DNA of 64,000 bases. Origin: Coptis chinensis (Eukaryota; Streptophyta; Magnoliopsida; Ranunculales; Ranunculaceae). Shown in pieces: positions 11,564-23,977 of the stretch (the stretch's first letter is position 1; the number at the start of each line of letters is the position of its first letter). The notes under the pieces were generated by a model. The model had not been told where the DNA came from. It was given only the letters and a program-made list of their open reading frames with translations, and made no database searches. The position numbers and the translations under genes were made by a program. The DNA lies in assembly GCA_015680905.1 (NCBI GenBank), contig CM027381.1, positions 17,089,501-17,153,500 on the forward strand, read 5' to 3'.

Positions 11564-11615
11564 ATGACTCTTCCCCCTGGAATGAACTAACTGCAACTGA
11601 TGCTGCTACGGTGGA

Positions 11616-13003
11616 TGATAACTGATAAAATTACGTAGTTTACCTATGAAATGATCTATTAATTCATAACGTAAGTAAACTAAAACTGGACTTTTACGTG
11701 GTTGATTATCAAAGATTTCTACTCTCAATCCTATGAGATATAGTGGAGTAGATAAGTTCGTTCCACTCCTAGTGCTCTAGCATGGATGTTTTCTAATCTA
11801 ACTAGTCGCTTTTAAGTCTATGAGAGAGTTTTTACTTAAGGGAATTATACTACGATGCAACTACCCACAAGATGCAACTAGTCGATTATCTAAATAATTA
11901 TGGGAAGGCTACGTTGATTCTATGATAAGGAGTTAGAGGGGATTGATTCCACCTTAACTCAACTTAATCCACTAACGGCGATAATCGTCGTAATCCGAAT
12001 TGAATTCGCGAACAATTGGTTATTCCTAATCCCTAATTATACATGGCATTTCTACCAATCATAACTAGCATGTGAACAATTAAACCCATTCTCATGGTGA
12101 ACTAATCATTTCTAGAGTGGAATAGAAAATACGGCGACTCTACGATAATCGGACTCAAGCTTTCATCAAGGCTTCACAACCCCTCTAATGGAGGTTTAGC
12201 CTTGAATCATTCCATAATCATTTCCATTTAGATTAAAACTAAACATAATATAAAGCATTGAAATTTACTTAATTTAACAATAATGAAATCTAATTTAATG
12301 ACTAAATTGAAATAAGGACATGAATTGAAATTAGATCTAGAATTGGATTTGACAAAAACGAAATTGATAAGAAATACTACTTTATTGATCTAATTAATTT
12401 GAAGAACAAGATCCAAAGGTTTAATCTAATAAAGGGATTTGAAACTAATTAAAGAAAACAATTAAATCTAGATCTAGAAGCTATTTTAATGGCTACTTTC
12501 TATTCTAAGCTATCTACCCTAATTCTCTACTATTTAATCTACCATTAACAAAGAATTAAGCTTTTGTTTTTATACATTCAGATCCAAAAATCGTGCATGG
12601 GCTTGGAGCTATGGTTTGGGCCAGAGAATCAGGCCCAAAACCCAATTCTTTCAGTCCAAAAAGGCCTCTTCAGCTGCAGTTGGCTTCCACAGACTTTTCG
12701 TCCACTTTTTCTCCTCTGATTGGGTCAAGGCTTAGACCATTGCAAAGCTCTTTCCGAGCCGGTCGTTTTGACATAAGGTAGGCCTCAATCCGAGGTCTGA
12801 GTCCAAAGATATGGCATTCGGAAGTTCTGCTGACTTTTGCTCCTTTATCTCGCTAAAGTGGCACATTTCTGCACATAATGGACTTTGAAGCCTGAAAATG
12901 CATAAAAACACTTAATCAGTATTAACTCTTACTTATTATTCACATAATTGGTCTAACAGTATGATTATTAAGGGGTTAAAACTACAGTTTTGGGCTCTTA
13001 TCA
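11616..13003 (-). repeat. Element A 3' LTR
   Basis: 1388 bp, begins TGATAACTG and ends GGGCTCTTATCA on the plus strand. On the minus strand a TATA-like GTATAAAAAC lies near 12567-12576. A 62-residue frame at 12593-12781, repeated in the other LTR, is a by-product and not a gene. Confidence 0.9.
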
Positions 13004-13019
13004 AACCACCCCCAAACAG
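13004..13019 (-). promoter_or_regulatory. Element A polypurine tract (PPT1)
   Basis: The minus strand reads GTTTGGGGGTGGTT directly before the LTR start TGATAAGAGCCC. It is the expected plus-strand primer. Confidence 0.75.
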
Positions 13020-14834
13020 CATTTTGCTTGTCCTCAAGCAAAGATGAGAAATTAGAATAAGTGACCAAAAATGGAGTTCTACCTAATCTCGTTTCGCTGA
13101 GTGCGATTGCATTGACCATATGCAACAAGGCCTTAAACCACTAGGAATTCCCTAGTGGACGAGTTATAGCCTCGTGAGAGTTTTCCAGTGAAGGTACTCA
13201 CAAACTTCATCTATACTACAACGACTAAGAAAATAAAACTATTGTTTCCTTATTCATGCTCAACTATCTATACATCTCTCTAGCAATTACACAAGAATAA
13301 CCAGTCAAAACCCTAAGTTAATATATGCGTAATAATCAATCATCTACAATAAACATATATACAATGAGTAGTACTATCAAATGTTTAGCAGGTTTGTTTC
13401 TGAGAACTCGGAATAGCGTCCTTAAGTAGGTTCTCACAATAATAGTCAAGAAACAACACTCTGATTTTTCCACTCAAGTTTGGCTACTCCGATTAATGCG
13501 GTGGGTACACTTTACCTTACAATCTCAATGACAACAAGGAAGCCGGGTCGATCAAACACATCGCCACTTACTATCACACTAACCTATTCCTAATTGAGCT
13601 AGAGGTCTTTATTAGGTGTTACTACGGGGGATTAGGAGGTGGTTTAAGAAGGAAGGAAATGGATATTCAAAAGGACAAGTCTGAGATAATAGAGTCTTCA
13701 GATTATGTAACTTAGAGAAAACCTTGTTATTTTCTTTTGCTTCTATACTTTGTTTCCATCCTTAGCCATATTTTTTTTTTTTTTTTTCTTTGGCTTTTGA
13801 CTCCCTTTTATTCTATTTTTTGGAGTTTATATTTTATTTCTATTTTTCTTTCTTTGGATGGAAACTTCTTTTCTTTTATTTCCTGAAGCAACTAACAATT
13901 TTTTTTTTTTACACAGTTTTTTTTTTTTTCTTCTTCTTTCTTCACTCATTCTATTCTCGGACTTATTCTAAATTGGGTAGGTTGATTTATTCTTTTTTTT
14001 TTTTTTTTTTTTTTTTTGTTTTTGTAACAGGTAAAGGAATTGTGGTTTATGGAAGGGCTAATGAAAGGCTCAGAGTGGCGACTAAGCGGAAAATAATTCA
14101 TAGGTTTGAATTTACGGCTATATCGATCCAAAGAGCGCCTAAATTCTCACTTAGGATATGGTTTAGTGATCAAGCAAGTGGGCGTGTGATTTCTCTATCC
14201 GATTTTACTTCTCCCTTGTGTCATTTCTCAAATGTTTACATTTCATATAAAGGCTTTAGGGCTATATTCTCCACAGGATTTGTAGAATAAGTACTCTAGC
14301 CTAGATTTCAGAAACTTACTACTAACAATCATAGATACTCATGTAATATATTTATAGATAGATGCAAAGATTATTACCTACGTATTAACCTAAGTTTCTA
14401 ACAATTATTCTGATGCAACTATGTGAGACTTCTAGATTGTTAAAAGCATGGAGAAAGAAACAATACCAATATTCCTAAGTGTATAGCATGACTTATTTAT
14501 TTATATTTTTAACTTTTTGAAATTTTAACTAGAAAACAAATGCATATTATGTCTATCTATATCGTATAGGATGTCTTAATTACACGTGTTTCTATGCCCC
14601 CAACAAAAAGCATGCTTTGTCCTCAAAGCATTTAAATAAAGAGGGTAGGAAAAATACCATTGAAACGCTGCGTGAAATTCAGGAACATCTGCAAAACAAA
14701 GTTAGAACGCATCTAATATAGGAAATAAAACCCGACACAACTCTATAAGAGTTCTACCCATTATGGGGTTAACATAATTAAATTGCTTGGGACATAAGCG
14801 GACACACAACAGTAACTAAAACTTACCTCCACTC
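13020..14834 (-). other. Element A 3' untranslated region
   Basis: No gene. The same region recurs in B (33344-35098), D (42475-44100) and E (54076-57682). It holds long T tracts on the plus strand (13770-13935 and 13992-14019), which produce spurious phenylalanine-rich frames. A degenerate second polypurine-like tract (complement of CCCCCAACAAAAAG) is at 14597-14610. Confidence 0.6.
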
Positions 14835-15815
14835 CCCGTTGTTATTTTGTCATCTTCGTCATCCTCTACTTCTATAAAGAAGTGAGGTTCCTTCGCATCT
14901 TGCCATGCTTTATGATAATTTGCCGGGCTTCACGCCATTTATCATCTATGGTTGCTAACCTATTAAGTGCCACTTGGTCTGATGGGGTGTAGGGTGCAAC
15001 CTTGGTGAGGTTGTATCCGCCACCCATGCCAAGTCATTGCACGGAAAGATCGAATAATACTATTGGTGGGTCGCGACCGTGTCTACCTTAATCCAATCCG
15101 TGAAAACGTGTACAAAAACAGGAAAGAAACATAGCATAATACGTGAAATTAGAACGAGGCATAAGAAGGTACTTATGCCTCATGGTATGGGCTCGTGCTA
15201 AACTAGACATCAAAGTCCCGGAAGGTCATAGAACCGGCGTCCATTGGCTAAAGCAAGGAAAAGCGCTGCAAGTGGCGTCATTCACGCGTAAGAAAAAACG
15301 CCATTCCCCTAAAATGTTTAGCATAATCCAAAACATAACAGTTCCTATGTTCATGGACAGCTACCAAGGGCAAACGTTATAGTCCCCTTGGTCCTCAATC
15401 TGGAAAATGCCTGCCCCATAAGCCTCGTGCAAAGACTCATAAGTATAGACATGCATATTATCGACCCAATAGCACCATGGGTCTTGTATCTCGGCATAGC
15501 AAGTCCAAGAACAAATGCTAGCAAGAACACGGTAATTTCCATTGGTTCATCGTTAATGGTGATGGAGAACACTTGTTCTCCATCCGGTCTCAAAGAAAAT
15601 GCAGTTATTATAAAAATAAAATGCAAGTCTTTGGAGAATAAAGTTCACCGGTCTTACCATAAGAGGTTCCCAGCCAACATATGTGATCACCTCATGAAAC
15701 CAAGCACCGTAAGTAGTGCTTTGGAACAAATCTTCGAAAAGACTGTTCCGTATTATTATGGGAGATTTCATCTCAAACTACGCTCTGGAATAGTTGCAAA
15801 ACGACCGGCACAACT
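14835..15815 (-). pseudogene. Element A ORF3, broken
   Basis: Same protein as ORF3 of E (53110-54075) and B (35099-36060). Recognisable blocks on the minus strand: RFATIPERS, NSLFEDLFQSTTYGAWF (about 15750), VGWEPLMV, then in another frame DGEQVFSITINDEPMEITVF and FVLGLAMP, and an acidic C-terminus near 14840. It is broken by several frameshifts. The role is unknown; the layout resembles the plant transposon-associated domain discussed under ORF3 of E. Confidence 0.65.
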
Positions 15816-16589
15816 GTAGCGTGAAAACCGGAATTTTTCTCGTCCGGAGAAGTCGGCGCGGCGCCTCTTTGTATTTTAGAATTCCAAGAACTTAGCGGGT
15901 CGCTGCTGACTTGAAGCGTAAGCCTCTGAGCAAATTTTTCGGCCGACAAGTCTAGGGCGCTGGCGCCGCCAACTAGAATGGTGGCCGCCCGAAGTTGCAG
16001 TTTTGTGAAAATGGAGACGAAACGTGGGAATCGCGGGTGTGAAGGGTGAGTGATGGGGTTTAGGTGTAGTGTGAGTTGTGAGGATAGATTGTATCAAGTT
16101 TATATAGGTTTAAAGTTGCTAGAATGGATCGAAAAGTTGCCAAAACTAATTACGGCGCTTCCGAAATCCTAAAATTTCCAAACTTGAAAACGGAAACAAC
16201 TCATATCACGGATTCTCGATTCAAACCCAAAGATCTCTTATTTGGATTTTATGATTGAATGTACCTATTTAATCTAGATTTCATCCTACAATGATTCTCA
16301 ATCATAGATAGGCCTAAACTCCATATTTTCACCTTACTCCGCAAAGAAATTCTAACACTAGGGTTTTATAAAAATACAAACTTGAAATGATAAAACCACC
16401 CCCAAACAAGTTGGGAAGGTGGGATCAATATGAAACAAGCACACATCTTGAAAATAACCCTTATATTATAATTTTCATTCGGAGGTCCTTTCACTTTACA
16501 AAATTCAAATTACGAGAATAAAAATTACATTACAATAAAACAACAAAAATAAATAAAACAACAACTTATAAAACAAAAATAACTACCAC
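15816..16589 (-). other. Element A spacer between ORF2 and ORF3
   Basis: No gene. It contains GC-rich GCGC-type repeat remnants (15840-15980) and a strong polypurine-like tract on the minus strand at 16395-16409 (CTTGTTTGGGGGTGG), matching the one after ORF2 in B at 36752-36766. Confidence 0.55.
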
Positions 16590-17745
16590 TATCACTCCTC
16601 ATCCTCTCTAAACTCCTCGCCGGTGGTGGTGAGGGCCTGATCTCTAGTGGTGGCTCCCTGGCTCCGAAGGTCCAGCGAGCAGCCGCCCTTCGGCGGCGAC
16701 GCTCATGCCTCGTAGTTGTGTCCTCGAGGCGTGAGTCCGTATGAGGTGGGGAAACGCGTGCTAGCATATCCACTCTAAACCGGCGGGCTTCCATCTCAGC
16801 CCCTCGCCGCTCCCATCTCTCATCCTCCCTCCTCCTCGGGTGCGGATCTCGAAGTTGTGATGAATGGTCGCCTGTCGAGTCCGGAGGTCTGCGCATTGAG
16901 AGTGTTGAGTGAACGATGCCCCCCTGAAGCATAGTCATGCACCAAGATCGCACCAACACCTCGAAGGCATCCGTATCAAAAGCAAGTCCCATCCTCCTCA
17001 TCCTCCTCCTCCGAATCATCCTGGCGTCCCCTCAGCTCCACCATCCTCTTCTTCTTCCTCTCTATCCTCCTCCCTCCTCCAAACTTGTTGGACACACTCC
17101 CTATAGATACGGCGGGTTACGGTGCGGGGTAATGTAAATCCTCTCGATCACGAGGAGTTGCTTTCATCTTCACATGATCTTAGTAATAAGCCGCGAGGAG
17201 AGGGTGCCAAAGACCTTCCAACCCCCTAATAATGTTCAAAAAAACTACGGGATGCAGAAATCATACTTCTGCTCCCCGGAGTACCCATAGGGCGATGGAG
17301 GCGGGTCGGACCGATGTCATCGACCTTGTCCTTGCCTAGGACATTCCGACCAATCCAATCGAAATAGCCGGTTGGTTGGTCCCCGGATGCTGGCGAACAC
17401 AATGGGAGTTTGGATTGTAACTCCCATTGATGACGATAACTTCATCAACGGCTCTACCCCGTCAAAACGGGGATCCCGTAAAGTGGCATCAGATTGATTC
17501 TAGGCGGAATGCCTAGAATCTCGAGCCAACAGGCCCGTGAGTCAACTCCGCTTCTCTTCTTCGACCATCACAAAATCCTACTCCCCTCCAACTCCACGGT
17601 GTTGTAGAACCGTCGGACCAGTCTTCATGGTAGAAGTCTTGGTCGAAAGTACCGCCATTACTATTCCAGTCTCTACTAGCCATTTTCGTCACCGTAAAAC
17701 GGTAGCGAAATGGTCGGCAGCGAAAAACTTGCTCCTGTGTATGAT
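16590..17745 (-). pseudogene. Element A ORF2, broken
   Basis: Counterpart of B ORF2 (36924-38030). The N-terminal side shows FTVTKMASRDWN and DFYHEDW, matching RRDWNRLWYSTDDFYHSD in B. The C-terminal half is open at 17019-16525 as an arginine-rich stretch (RREDERWERRGAEMEARRF; RHERRRRRAA) equal to EDERWEEMKAEMEAQ and RHESRRR in B. The middle is shifted out of frame. Function unknown. Confidence 0.6.
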
Positions 17746-18818
17746 TCGCGTTGAGCCATCTAGTGTTTGGAATGGAGTGAGGTCTAAATATGATGTGGTG
17801 GTGGTGGATTAGCTTGACCGACCTAAAGAACAAAGTGGTGGTGATGGAGTGGTGGGGGCAAAGACCAATTTTTATAAATTTCGTGGTTTTAGTGCTTAAA
17901 ATCGGTGGGGGTTGTGGTGGTTTGGTTGTAGAGAAGATTTGGGTTAGGATTTGATATTGGGCGTGGGTTTATTGGATTTTCTTTTTAAATTTTATTTTTG
18001 CTAGGGTTTTGAACTTTAAGCTTGGCGTTAATGGCGGTGGAAGATGAAGAACGCGATGAACTGTTCGTGAGAAGGTAAAGAAGCGAGGCCTTCTCCATGG
18101 GCGCCAAGGCTGGTTGGGCCCAAGCCCAAAATCGAAATTTTGATTTTTTCGATTTTTTTTTTGAATTTCAAATCAAAATTCCCGCCTTCGTTACATGTCC
18201 GATTTTTTTGCGAATGAGATATGGAAATGATCAGGAGAGAATTTCCTATCCAATGATCCATAAAACACTCTATTCCGACTTCGGATGACATACGAGATAG
18301 TGGAAAATGCCTCGAAGTGCGTGCATGACGTAAGTTATCGCTTAACGAATGAAATCTAAATGAATAGATCATGTCAATCCGAATCATAATACAATAAAAC
18401 GGCCTAAAGCAACTCTAATGGGACATAAAACATTTTAGTATCGAAACACGAACACCCCACCCCAAACAAATTTTTACAAAAGCTTAGAAAATTTGTTTTT
18501 AGCAGTGGGTCTTTTAAAGTCAGATTCCCGAGACTTCATAGATTACTATGTTTATTTTTTTTTTTATTTTTTATTTTAGTTTTAGAAGGAAAAACAATAA
18601 GCAATAAAGACATAATTCACACCATAGAGAAACATGACTTAAAAAATCCGAGAAAAACATGCAAGAGTGGAAACGTGAACTATGTGAACCGTGGACTTAG
18701 GATCCGGTACTTACAGCCACACACTCCATAGGGAGGGCCCGGTTACCTTAATGGTGCACTCACCAATATATTGGAATGAAAGGAAATGCACCAACACAGA
18801 AATTTGAGTCGTTTATAG
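17746..18818 (-). other. Element A spacer between gag-pro and ORF2
   Basis: No gene recognised. A polypurine-like tract on the minus strand (TTTGTTTGGGGTGGGGTG) is at 18452-18469. The equivalent stretch is deleted in B, and in E it lies at the edge of the ORF2 deletion. Confidence 0.5.
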
Positions 18819-20640
18819 TCAGATACTCAAGACTTTATCTAAAACATATGTATGAACATGCAGTTGATCATATATCAACAACCTAAATAGTTGTGGATCA
18901 TTCCATAAATAAATATCACGTAAAACATATCCAAACACAATGAAGCACCAAGATTTCCCTCGACCACGACCTAGTGGAATCCAAACGAAGTCGGATAACC
19001 CTATTGTGTAACCTATCATGCACCTTCTTTTTCATTTTTGAATCGTGGGTGTTTTAGTGAATAAGTGTGGAAAAGTGAATGGTTGTGGAGGATATGGTGG
19101 ATATGGATAAGTTTTAGAAAGACACCTGTGCAAATGAATGGGATGTGGTTTTGGCAATCAACTCATTCATTGTGTGTGTAGGAGGGGACCTGCCTCAATT
19201 CTGAAAATGAAGGTGTCAAATAGTTTGTCCTTCCGGTATCCGCTTTGCTAGGAGGATTTAAAAAATTATGAAGCACAGGAGAAACAAAAGGATCGAGTGC
19301 AAACTCGAGATTCCTTTGAAAGGGTGGCGGAGGGGAATCGAGGTGGATGTTGTGCAAGTTAGTTCTTGATAGGGTGAAATTTCACCTACTTTCGAAAAAA
19401 CTCATCAAATTCCTCATCTAGATTGGTTATATCCACATTACTATGGTAGTCCTCTACATCTTTGAGAAAGTCATCTATCCCGGCCTCATCAATAATATGT
19501 GTATCGACTAGTGTAGGAATGGAAATATTGAGTCCGACTTTCCAAAGGAAAGAATTTTGGGCATATATGACTATCGGGAACGTGTTGTTGAAATAATCTC
19601 GAGCAAAGCTCTCGATCATGCTAACCTGTCCATCCATAGACGAATCGGGTAATGCTTCCCTTGTTTTAAAAACATTGACTTCAACAAGAAGATGGCCAAA
19701 AGACATGGACATTGAACCATCACGGCAATTAATGAGCGCGCATTGGCGGTTGCCGGAAAGGGCCTTCTAAAATAATCGGACAGAGTCGTTAGCGACTACG
19801 TATCGAGGACTACAAAATCAGCCGGATAGTAGAAATCCCTGAACTTTTACCAACACATTTTCGACTACACCCTTAGGATACTTAATAGACCGATCGCCTA
19901 ATTGCAACGTCATTTTAGTGGGTTGCATCTTGTCTAGACCCTATTTGTCTATACAAATAAAATGGGAGTAAGTTAACACTAGCCCCCGTGTCTAATAACG
20001 GTGGTCGATAGGAATCTCCTAAGGTGCATTGTCAGAGATAGGGCGATCTACCGGGGTCCTTGTACTTAACAATTCCATTATGTTCGATAAGGTTGGGAAT
20101 TGTTCGCTAAAAAAGCGTCTTTTGGTATATTTGTCTTACGCCTAGTAGTACACAATTCCTTAAGAAACTTAGCATGGTGTGGTAGCTTTTTATAGCTTCG
20201 AGGAAAGGAAGGTTTATAGTTAGACTCTTGAAAACGTCCCTAATCTCCTCGTAATTTGTATCTCTAGTTAATATGGCTAATTTTTGTGGAAACGGTGGTT
20301 TCTGTCGATATTTAGCAATGGTATCACCTGGATGTTTAACCGGCTTTTAGTTTCTTAGGTTGTGTTATGAACCGTACCTCTACAAAGTGGTAGGCTCTTC
20401 AGTTTCTATTTCGCATCTAGTAATATAGCGGTGTAGGGGTTATCTTGGTGGGGTAACTATAGGCATAGTTACTTTGTTATCAACCACTCTGCCAGAACGG
20501 AGAGTGGTGATGGCATTTATCTCACCTACATTTTCATATTCATTACTAGTATTATCGGTGACCTCAAAGGCTGTGTTTGTTGTTTTAGGATTAGGTATTA
20601 TGTTACCCGAAACACACCTTTGGGTTGGGCTTTATCTTGA
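18819..20640 (-). pseudogene. Element A protease and conserved tail, broken
   Basis: Around 20000-19950 the minus strand reads LLDTGASVNLLPFYL, an aspartic protease active site with intact DTGAS followed by the family's NLLP loop. Downstream comes MSMSFGHLLVEVNVF (19712) and an acidic run DDFLKDVEDYHSNVDITNLD ending at 19386. The last block (19019-18819) contains KSWCFIVFG and YLWNDPQLFRLLIY, conserved in D and E. The frame is broken in several places. The order gag, protease, tail is like the first part of an Athila polyprotein, but no reverse transcriptase follows. Confidence 0.65.
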
Positions 20641-22080
20641 GCCAACCGTTGGGTTAAATTATTAACGGATTGTAGAAGCTGTTGGTTAGATTGAGCCATG
20701 GTTTGGAAAAGTTTTTGGCTCACTTGTATGAAGGTGTCAAGACGATCCGGTTGGGTGGGTGTAGTGTTCACGGGTGGTGTTACCGAACTATTTCCGTGAA
20801 TTATTTATTGGTAGATTTTGATAGTTATTATTTACCTAACGATACCTCTATTAGCATTATAATTATTATAATTACCTTGACCTTGTGCTTGACCTTGTCG
20901 AGGTTGCACTTGGTTGTTATAATTATTAAAATTACCCCGACTTTGTCCCTTGTCGTGAGTGGAGCTTGGTTAAAGCTCTGCGTTGGCCTAACATATTGAT
21001 GATTGTACCCTCGAGGTGTGACGCTTTTGGTTATTCCGCCAACCTAAGTTGGGATTTTGTCTCCAAAGGGCGTTAGGTTCACTATTAATGGAACAAGCCC
21101 GTTCATAGGCTATGGGGCGATGGGAATCGGGATGCTCGAGGGGCTCCAAATAAACTACATGGATTTGAATTTACATTCATAACGGGATTGGCTTTTGTTG
21201 TACGAAAATGGCATCTACCTTTTTAGTGAGGGATTCAATCGAGTTTTAAGCTCGAATCTGATTTAACCTCAAACATATCGGGTAGCCTTAATCGGTGGAA
21301 GAAGAACTAGCGGAGGGGATATCATCACTACCCCTCGGTTGTTATTTCGCTTTAGTTTGATCCTCTAAAATTTATAAGCCTCCGAGGCTCCTTTACTTAA
21401 GAAACTACCCCCATTCATTATGTCAAGGACTTCTTTATGGTGATGTTGAAGTCTTTTGAAAAGGCACGAACTAACGTGTCTTTTGCTAAGTTATGGTGTG
21501 GACACTCTATAAGCGAGATCGGTGAAACGATTCCAAGCCTCAAAATGATTCATGAGGATTTTGTCGAAAAGAAATGAATTTTGGAAAGCATCTCATCCGT
21601 CTTTAGGGGTGGGTAAAATGTTCCATAAACAAATTGAACAAGTTTAGCCCACGAGTCCACGAATTAGGCGCTTTGGGCGCAACCAAGACGCCTTTATCGG
21701 CTAAGGTGAAAGGGAATACCCTTTAATTTAATTTGTTCAACCAACCGTAGGATGGTGGAATGTTGTTAGGACTTGTTCAATCCTACGATGTCTTTGGTAA
21801 GGTTTTTCATGGTCTAAACCATGAAACACGGGTAACAAATTAAAAATATTTGGAGGGATTCTCAAATCCCGGTGGAGTCCGCTAGAACGATGCAAGATTT
21901 GGGGCTATCGCCAAGGCTTTGTAGAAGTCCGAGAGAGAGTCTCTTTCTTCCCCATTATATCGGTGGTGTGTGTGATATAGTAGCTAGAGGTGTAGTTTGT
22001 GGTATACTAGATAGACTTGTTTGTTGATGTTGTTGTGTATTTACGTTAGGTGTTTTGTTCGGCCGCACCTTTAATCTCAT
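20641..22080 (-). pseudogene. Element A gag, broken
   Basis: Starts MRLK at 22080, as do the gag frames of E (49818) and B (38496). Out-of-frame pieces corresponding to the Athila-type capsid domain are present (for example the region of 21760-21370 aligns with E 50100-50540). Gag forms the virus-like particle that packages element RNA. It is heavily shifted and not translatable as one protein. Confidence 0.6.
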
Positions 22081-22588
22081 GCAAGGCTAAGTCGAGCTTA
22101 ACTAAACATGCAACACTCCAAACAATTCGATGTACTAGTATAAACCTCTAACGAGGAGATCACGAGGTGTGGAAGAAAGGAATACCTGATTCGTCCTTGC
22201 TTCGCTTTATGAATAGCGTCTTGTGTAATGCGTGTTCGTGTATATAAGAGAATAAAACACTGAAAAACTTGACAACTCGAAGTTCAAGCAAACTGTGGAA
22301 ATCGGAAATTTCAAATAAGGCGCGGCTATGTAAATTCGAAAGTCCATTAACTTAGCGGGTCGGTCTCTTTTGAAGCTGGCCAAGATTATTGATCAAATTC
22401 CAAGAACATAGCGCTGGTCGCTCTCTTTGTAGGCTGGGCGTTATTTTTTTCTCGAATTTTTCCAAAACTGAAACGGCAACCACAGTATGAATCAAACAAG
22501 GGTGGGTGGGTGAAAATGGGACTTAAAAATTACTAATTCTATTAAGAAAACGATGCTAAAGTGCAACTAAGATGGCAGCGGCGCCATT
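22081..22588 (-). other. Element A leader with primer-binding site
   Basis: Untranslated leader between the 5' LTR and gag. The primer-binding site at 22571-22586 reads TGGCGCCGCTGCCATC on the minus strand, so its first nine bases pair with a tRNA 3' end ...CGGCGCCA. Degenerate GCGC-type repeat units occur at 22320-22450. Confidence 0.6.
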
Positions 22589-23977
22589 TAATAACTGTAA
22601 AATTACGTAGTTTACCTACGAAATGATCTATTAATTCATAACGTAAGTAAACTAAAACTGGACTTTTACGTGGTTGATTATCAAAGATTTCTACTCTCAA
22701 TCCTATGAGATATAGTGGAGTAGATAAGTTCGTTCCACTCCTAGTGCTCTAGCATGGATGTTTTCTAATCTAACTAGTCGTTTTTAAGTCTATGAGAGTT
22801 TTACGAAGGGAATTATACTACGATGCAACTACCCACAAGATGCAACTAGTCGATTATCTAAATAATTATGGGAAGGCTACGTTGATTCTATGATAAGGAG
22901 TTAGAGGGGGATTGATTCCACCTTAACTCAACTTAATCCACTAACGACGAATCGTCATAATCCGAATTGAACTGCTTCGCAGAACAATTGGTTATTCCTA
23001 ATCCCTAATTATACATGGCATTTCTACCAATCATAACTAGCATGTGAACAATTAAACCCATTCTCATGGTGAACTAATCATTTCTAGAGTGGAATAGAAA
23101 ATACTGACGACTCTTCGATAATCGGACTCAAGCTTTCATCAAGGCTTCACAACCCCTCTAATGGAGGTTTAGCCTTGAATCATTCCAAGAATCATTTCCA
23201 TTTAGATTAAAACTAAACATAATATAAAGCATTGAAATTTACTTAATTTAACAATAATGAAATCTAATTTAATGACTAAATTGAAATAAGGACATGAATT
23301 GAAATTAGATCTAGAATTGGATTTGACAAAAATCGAAATTGATAAGAAATACTACTTTATTGATCTAATTAATTTGAAGAACAAGATCCAAAGGTTTAAT
23401 CTAATAAGGGATTTGAAACTAATTAAAGAAAACAATTAAATCTAGATCTAGAAGCTATTTTAATGGCTACTTTCTATTCTAAGCTATCTACCCTAATTCT
23501 CTACTATTTAATCTACCATTAACAAAGAATTAAGCTTTTGTTTTTATACATTCAGATCCAAAAATCGTGCATGGCCTTGGAGCTATGGTTTGGGCCAGAG
23601 AATCAGGCCCAAAACCCAATTCTTTCAGTCCAAAAAGGCCTCTTCAGCTGCAGTTGGCTTCCACAGACTTTTCGTCCACTTTTTCTCCTCTGATTGGGTC
23701 AAGGCTTGGACCATTGCAAAGCTCTTTCCGAGCCGGTCGTTTTGACATAAGGTAGGCCTCAATCCGAGGTCTGAGTCCAAAGATATGGCATTCGGAAGTT
23801 CTGCTGACTTTTGCTCCTTTATCTCGCTAAAGTGGCACATTTCTGCACATAATGGACTTTGAAGCGTGAAATGCATAAAAAACACTTAATCAGTATTAAC
23901 TCTTACTTATTATTCACATAATTGGTCTAACAGTATGATTATTAAGGGGTTAAAACTACAGTTTTGGGCTCTTATCA
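22589..23977 (-). repeat. Element A 5' LTR
   Basis: 1389 bp, nearly identical to 11616-13003, ending GGGCTCTTATCA. The first TG is mutated to TA. A minus-strand TATA-like GTATAAAAAC lies near 23539-23548. The target duplication GTGGA follows at 23978. Confidence 0.9.

Larger units (their letters stand above)
11616..23977 (-). mobile_element. Element A: complete non-autonomous Athila-like LTR retrotransposon
   Basis: 12,362 bp with LTRs at both ends and a perfect 5-bp target duplication GTGGA (11611-11615 and 23978-23982). Minus-strand order: 5' LTR, primer-binding site, gag, protease, short conserved tail, ORF2, ORF3, long 3' untranslated part, polypurine tract, 3' LTR. No RT, RNase H or integrase motif was found anywhere between the LTRs, so mobilisation must have used enzymes supplied in trans. 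The two LTRs are nearly the same length and very similar, yet the ORFs are full of stops and shifts. It sits inside the Tat antisense gene. Confidence 0.85.

Noticed and set aside
12593..12781. A 62-residue frame repeated almost identically at 23567-23755
   Set aside because: Both lie in the two LTRs of element A. The repetition is explained by LTR identity, and related LTRs (41300-42372, 59938-60120) do not keep the frame.
13790..14290. A 166-residue frame rich in phenylalanine
   Set aside because: It is produced by long T tracts in the 3' untranslated region of element A. The homologous region in B and E has no such frame.
16525..17019. An arginine-rich DNA-binding protein gene
   Set aside because: It is the C-terminal part of ORF2 in element A, as shown by matching blocks in B. 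No separate start or promoter is visible.
20682..20999. A plus-strand frame of 105 residues
   Set aside because: Antisense to the repetitive asparagine-rich end of A gag; the counterpart in E is also antisense to gag.
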